From NCBI GenBank assembly GCA_964016885.1, contig OZ024747.1, positions 560,001 through 624,000 on the forward strand: a stretch of 64,000 bases of DNA, in the 5' to 3' direction. The stretch is from Eledone cirrhosa (Eukaryota > Mollusca > Cephalopoda > Octopoda > Eledonidae). Each line of letters starts with the position of its first letter. Position 1 is the first letter of the stretch. This document shows, piece after piece, positions 38,901 to 44,900 of this stretch. The translations under genes were made by a program, and so were the position numbers. The notes below the pieces were generated by a model. It was given only the letters and a program-made list of their open reading frames with translations, searched no databases and had not been told where the DNA came from.

Positions 38901-41900
38901 GACACAATAAGCCTAGCATCCTAACCTCTAAGCTATGTACCTTTACATCCACAAAGGAGCAAGGGTTATAGGACTAAAATATCAGAAAGTTTAACACAAA
39001 CACTTATTCCTTTAGCAGAGTTTTTCTGCAGATCTTCTTGAGTGGACATTCACCATCTCAACTAAAATAATCAGGACAGTGACAATGTCATTACAACCCC
39101 ATATTATAAGGGCAGTGGATTGGCAATAATCGGTAAAGTGTCCAACAACAGCAGAAAGTTATGGCTCTTTAGATTCTGAGTTCAAATCCTGCCAAAATTA
39201 GCTTTGCCTTTCATCCTTACAGGGTCGATAAAATAGGCTTTGTGCCTAAATCAGAAACGAATATAATCCTATATTATCCAATGATAACACCATCTAGTGT
39301 ATGATGAGTATCCATTACTAAGTATGTTTAACTAGTTTTTATAATAGATACACCATATCCATGTGTGTTATAACAAGCAATTGAAAATATTGGTACAAGA
39401 AAGGACATCTGGCTGTAAAAGACTGCCTCATAAACTGCCATCCAACCCATACCAGTCTAGAAAAGCAGATGAAGGTGGTGGTGACAAATAGCAACAGATT
39501 GAAACAACATTATATCAAGAGAACACATTTTTTAATCCTGTTCTGCTCACTTGAATGTGTCCAAAATATCAGTATAAACTTAACTGATAAGAAATCAGAC
39601 AGGCAGGCCTTCTAATGAAAATAGATGGGATGGTCATGACTGGAATAACTCCATTGGAATTTTAAGGGAGGGAGAGGAAAAAATGGGAGAAACTAACCGG
39701 TACATGGGGAACTGCAGGATTAGGACTGAAATTCTTTGGAAATTTCTGTAGAAAGTATTTTGCAGTCTTTTTTCCGGAAGCTTTGGACAATGCATAAACT
39801 TTCTGAAAAATATAATTCATTTTGAGTTTCTTTTTGTTTAAATTATCCATTTATAAAATAAAAAAAAAAATTATGAAATGAATCATCATCATCATCATTT
39901 TACGTCTGCTCTTCCCTGCTTGCAAGGGTAGGACAGGTCTTATTACGCACAGCATCTTTCCACTTGTCACGGTCCTTCGTCATCTCCACTGTGAGCTTCA
40001 GCGATCTGAGGTCTGTTCTCACCACCTCCGCCCACGTTTTTCGTGATCTACCTCTACCACGTCTTCCTTCAACTGGCATTTCCTGGCATTTCTTCAGCCA
40101 TCGGTCATCCTCCATGTGCATTACATGTCCATACCACCTCAGTCTCCTCTCTCGCACACTACATTCTATCCCTCTCAGACAGTTTCTCTCTCAACACATT
40201 CATGCTAGGTCGTTCACGCACATTGACACTGCACATCCAACGGAGCATGCTTGCCTCATTTCTCTCCAGCCGTCGCATATCCTCTGCAGTTGCTGCCCAT
40301 GTCTCACTACCATGCAGCATCGCGCTCCTCACACAGGCATCATATAACCGGCCTTTCGTACGCAGGGAGAAACCCTTCTTCGTCGGCAGAGGAAGCAGCT
40401 CCCTAAACTTCTTCCAACCCGTCCTTATTCTAGATACTATGGCCTCGGAACACCCCACCCCCTCCCTCCCATGCTAATCTGATCTCCTAGGTACCGGAAG
40501 CTATCCACCACTTCTATAGCACCCGTCTGCATTTGAAAAATGTGTCTATCAATGCGGCTTCTACTGTCTAATTTCCCTGTACATCTACTGCATACGTATT
40601 TCTCCCTACCTGTTAGTTTGCCTGCTATCTCGCTACATCTCTTGTGTACCCAGGATCTGCATTGTGTGCATTTTATAGAATTTATGCCAGTTCCTTTTCT
40701 GCATATCGAACATGGCCATTCCCTGACAGAATCAGAGTTTTGTCCTCTTTTCTACTCAACATTTTTGTCTTAGCTAGGTTCACTCTCAGTCCTCTTGCTT
40801 CCAACTGCTGTTTCCATAGCCAGAATTTATTCTCTAGCTCCTCTACTGATTCTGCTATAAGAACCAGATCGTCAGCATAAAGAATCATTTAAAAAATGTT
40901 TAAAATACAAAATTATTATTCACAGAAAAAACACAACTCTTGCCCCTGTAGTAGCTATAATTGTGTCCAGTCTTTGCTAGCAGTAGCTTTATTTTCAGTA
41001 CTGACCAGTCTGTAATGACATGTCCAACCATTGCTAGCAGAGGCTTTACTTCAGTACTGACCAGTCTGTGATGACATATCCAGCCATTGCTAGCAGTGGC
41101 TTTACTTCAGTACTGACCAGTCTGTGATGACATGTCCAGCCATTGCTAGCAGAGGCTTTACTTCGGTATTGACCAGTCTGTGATGACATCTCCAGCCCTT
41201 GTTATCGGTGGCTCTATTTCAGTACTGACCAGTCTGTGATAGGATGTCCAGCCCTTGCTAACAGTGGCTCTACTTCAGTACTGACCAGTCTGTGATATCA
41301 TGTCTAATCCTATCAGTGATTCTAGTACATAATTCAGGAGCTGCCACTTACCTTGGTATATGTACTGGTTGGTATAAGATAAGGGTCATCTATGTAGCGG
41401 TATGAAGGAGCTGTATAATCCTGTCAAAGTAAAAAACAAAAATACATTATCTGAAAGTGTGTTATACTATTTCTAATGACTCTAATCATTATAAGTTAAA
41501 GTCTGTTCTAAGCCAAATCTCATCAGACTGGTCTTATCCTGCTTATACTCTGTTTTCTTGGAGTTAAGTGACTGAGTACAAGTTATGGCTCCATATAAGG
41601 AGATAATTCTGTTCCTCTTCATACACATGACATTTATATGTAGATGACGAGTTTGAATTGTTCACTGGTAGGAGATGACAATGACTAACCAGTAAAGCAC
41701 TACTAAGTCTACTTTATTTACTTAAAGCCACTAAAATAACCACTCACCTTTCCAACAGTTGTTGCTAAAGCTTCCAAAATATCAGTGGGACCTCTGATGA
41801 AAATAAAAACATTATGAGAAATCAATATAACAGTAAATAATGTCTGCTAAGAAATGTAATAGAGAGAACATTTAACTGATTTAGAATAGGTACACTATGT

Positions 41901-44900
41901 CCCTGTGGTGGTGGTGGTGTTGGTGGTGATGGTAGTGGTGGCAGTGTTGGTGTGTGTTGTAAGTAGCAACTAAAAGGTTTGATATCAGTCATCCTGGTTG
42001 TAGTAGACATATAATCAAAGGTATTTGTTTTTCTTGACACCAACACATTTTTTATGGCATATAACGACACGCAGGGATACGGTGTACCTATTCTAAAAAC
42101 TGGGATACACACAGCAAAAATAAATTGAAGTAAAATAAACAAGTAAATAAATAAAAGACTTGCCTGTTGATTCGTTTTGGAATCATAATTTCTGGGACAT
42201 CACCTAAAAACAATGAACGTTGAGAGAACTTTAAGATGCACATTGTTGAGAAAAAATATTTTCTGATGTCTTTAAAACATTAATAACAATGTGTATTTTG
42301 TGTGTGTGTGATGTCCGAACCTCCAATTAATTTACCCTCTGGGTCTTGGCCGACAAGATGGAAAATACATTGCCCTGGAAGAGAGCAAGGGAGACTAGCT
42401 GGAACAGCCACTCCACCTAGCAGGCAGCTAATTCCGTTCTGATAACAGTGATCAGGGATAGGGGTCCAGGGGCCAAGAACACTGGAAGTCTCCACTACTA
42501 TAGGCTCAACCACAAACCTATCAGAGAGTGACTGATACTTGGACAGTTTACCCTCTTCAGCAAATACACATACTTGTTGAAGAGTCACTTAGAAAGATTC
42601 TTGAATTATAATTCAAATTTAATAGTATTTACAACTGGGATGGCTATGTGGTTAAGTTAGCCCTTTGAAACCAATTTCATGAAGTTGTAAGGAGGAAAAT
42701 GCTGATACACTGACATCAACAACCTGATCAAAGACACTGGCCTGGACTGCGTTCAGGTCCTCAAGGCAGTGATGCTGGACCAAGACGTGTGGAGAGGAAC
42801 TTTGTCACTGTGGTCCAGGTTGAAACAGGCTGAGTAAAAGAAGATGGCTATATGGTTAAGAAGCTTACTTCATAATCAGATGATTCTGAGCTCAATTCCA
42901 CTGCATGACACCAAAGTTAAGTGCTTTCTTCTATAGCTTTGTACCAACTAATGCCTTCTGAGGGAATTTAGTAGATGGAAATTATAAATTACTTTGTTTC
43001 TGTTCTAAATTTTGTAGATTGCTGCTGGTCAATAAAACTGAATAGCAAGAGAACCTTTCAAAGAGAATCTTCCAAACACCAGCTTAATAGCAAAAACATT
43101 TGTTTGTTTTTAAATACCACCAAATTCTTAATCATTTTCAAAATGAACTGAAAACACAAGCAGTGCTATTTCATTAGAAATGATTTTGTTTATTTTAACA
43201 TCCAGTATATTTTGGGGGATGGACAAAATTGATTAAATCAACCCCAGTATTTGACTGGTACTTTATTTTATCAACACAGTAAAGATCAAAGGCAAAGTTG
43301 ACTTCTGGGAGATTTGAACTCAGAATTTAAGAGCAAGAACAAATACTCCAATGATCTACCAATTCTACCACCTTTTTAACAATGGATATTGAGTTACTTA
43401 CGTGATGTTTCCTTTGCTTGAGTCACCATCTGACATCTGGAGGTAACCAAAGCAGTTTGATTCAGCTGACATGTTGCAAGTTTACTGAGTGACCTACAAA
43501 ATGGAGAAACTTAAAATTATGTTCTTACATAATCCCAAGGATCATTTAGGTACAATATTTTAATGCCAGCTTCTCTCAGACTACTCTGACATGTCTTGTA
43601 TCCAGTGCCCAGTCCCTACCAGCAACCTTGAGTGACATACATATAGAATAGGTCAAAATAAGTAAACAAAAATATCTCATTTGAGTCACAAGATTCACTG
43701 TGTATATACAGGCTAGAGTTGGTTAGGGTTCCTTTTCGGGTCATGTGTAGGTGTGTGTAGGTGTACATTATGAGCGACGCAAGCAAAACAAATTCTGTGG
43801 ATGCGATGAGATATTTTCATTTTATTATTTCAAGCTCTATTGTCAATAATACTGGTGTGTTATAATTCAGTGCATCGTTTCGCTTTCTTTGTGCTGCAAA
43901 AGTTGAGGTAAGATAAAGATATCTATTTTAGTTGTTTCTTATTTTACAAGTTGAAGTGCAGAACCTATAAGAAAACAGCGAAATGTATAAGCTTTCTGTT
44001 TATAGGCCGCTACTTACAGTAAAATAGAAGACAGTCATATATGTTATTTTAATGTTGCAATATTAAAGAAAATGTAAAGGAAGGGGTGAACAACCGAGCC
44101 AACACCAGAGCAAAAGACAGCAGCATCGCAAGGAATACCGGGCAACCTCTCTAATGATTTATTGAGGGAAGCCAGCACACTCGCAGCGTTGCCTCGGGTG
44201 ATGGCCGGGCTGATGCGCTGGAACAAGCAAGCACCCTCGCGAGATTTGCCTGTTACCTCTATTAAGTGAGTCGCCAGTGAAGAGAGGAACCTCGCAGTCA
44301 GCAGCCCGACTCCCCCAAACGTCTCAAAAGCCACAGGCTGAAAAATGTAGCTGGCCGACAGATCACAGTATTTGAGGGTCTTACTCCGCTCGGCTACGGA
44401 AGCTGTGGCTCTCGTCCTAACCGCAGCATCCAGGATGTGGGAAGAAGCAAAAGAGTCACTAACAGTGACGTCCGAGACAAGGGACCTGCCACTTGACCAG
44501 GGGCACAGGGTAAGGTCTTTTGCCGTTACTTCTGGACAACCCAGATGGTTCTAAGATTGAGGGCATGTTCGCCCAGGCCAAAGCTCTCTTGAGAATGAGA
44601 TTTAGCTCCGTGTGATGCGCGAAGCGGCTGGCATTCAGGCAGCAAGAAAGACCGAGGAGTCGAGGAGTTTGCCGCATTGGCACCTCAAACCCATGCATAC
44701 ATCAGCTCCCACTCTGAGGGCGATGGAGACACAAAGTTCGTCTAGCCTGAGTAGGCCACGGGTAGGGCATCAACCCATTCACCTGAGTATTTGGTGCTGG
44801 CAGATAGTAAACGGCACTTTGCAAACTGATCTGACTGGACAAAGAGGGAGTCGAAGGTGACCTTCGAACTTATGCTGTCCCAAGATCTCTAACTTCGACT

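Noticed and set aside
42280..42588. Host coding exon on the minus strand (102 codons)
   Set aside because: Lies between PTCD3 exons 2 and 3 without usable splice phase; the KYQSL..VVET block resembles a LINE end.
43741..43860. Alternative PTCD3 first exon ([18 protein letters not shown] before gtacac)
   Set aside because: Targeting-like peptide but phase 0 at the only donor, so it cannot join exon 2 in frame.
44015..44040. Alternative PTCD3 first exon (ATGACTGTCTTC... before gtaagt)
   Set aside because: Its phase is 0, whereas exon 2 needs two bases carried over; joining gives an early stop.
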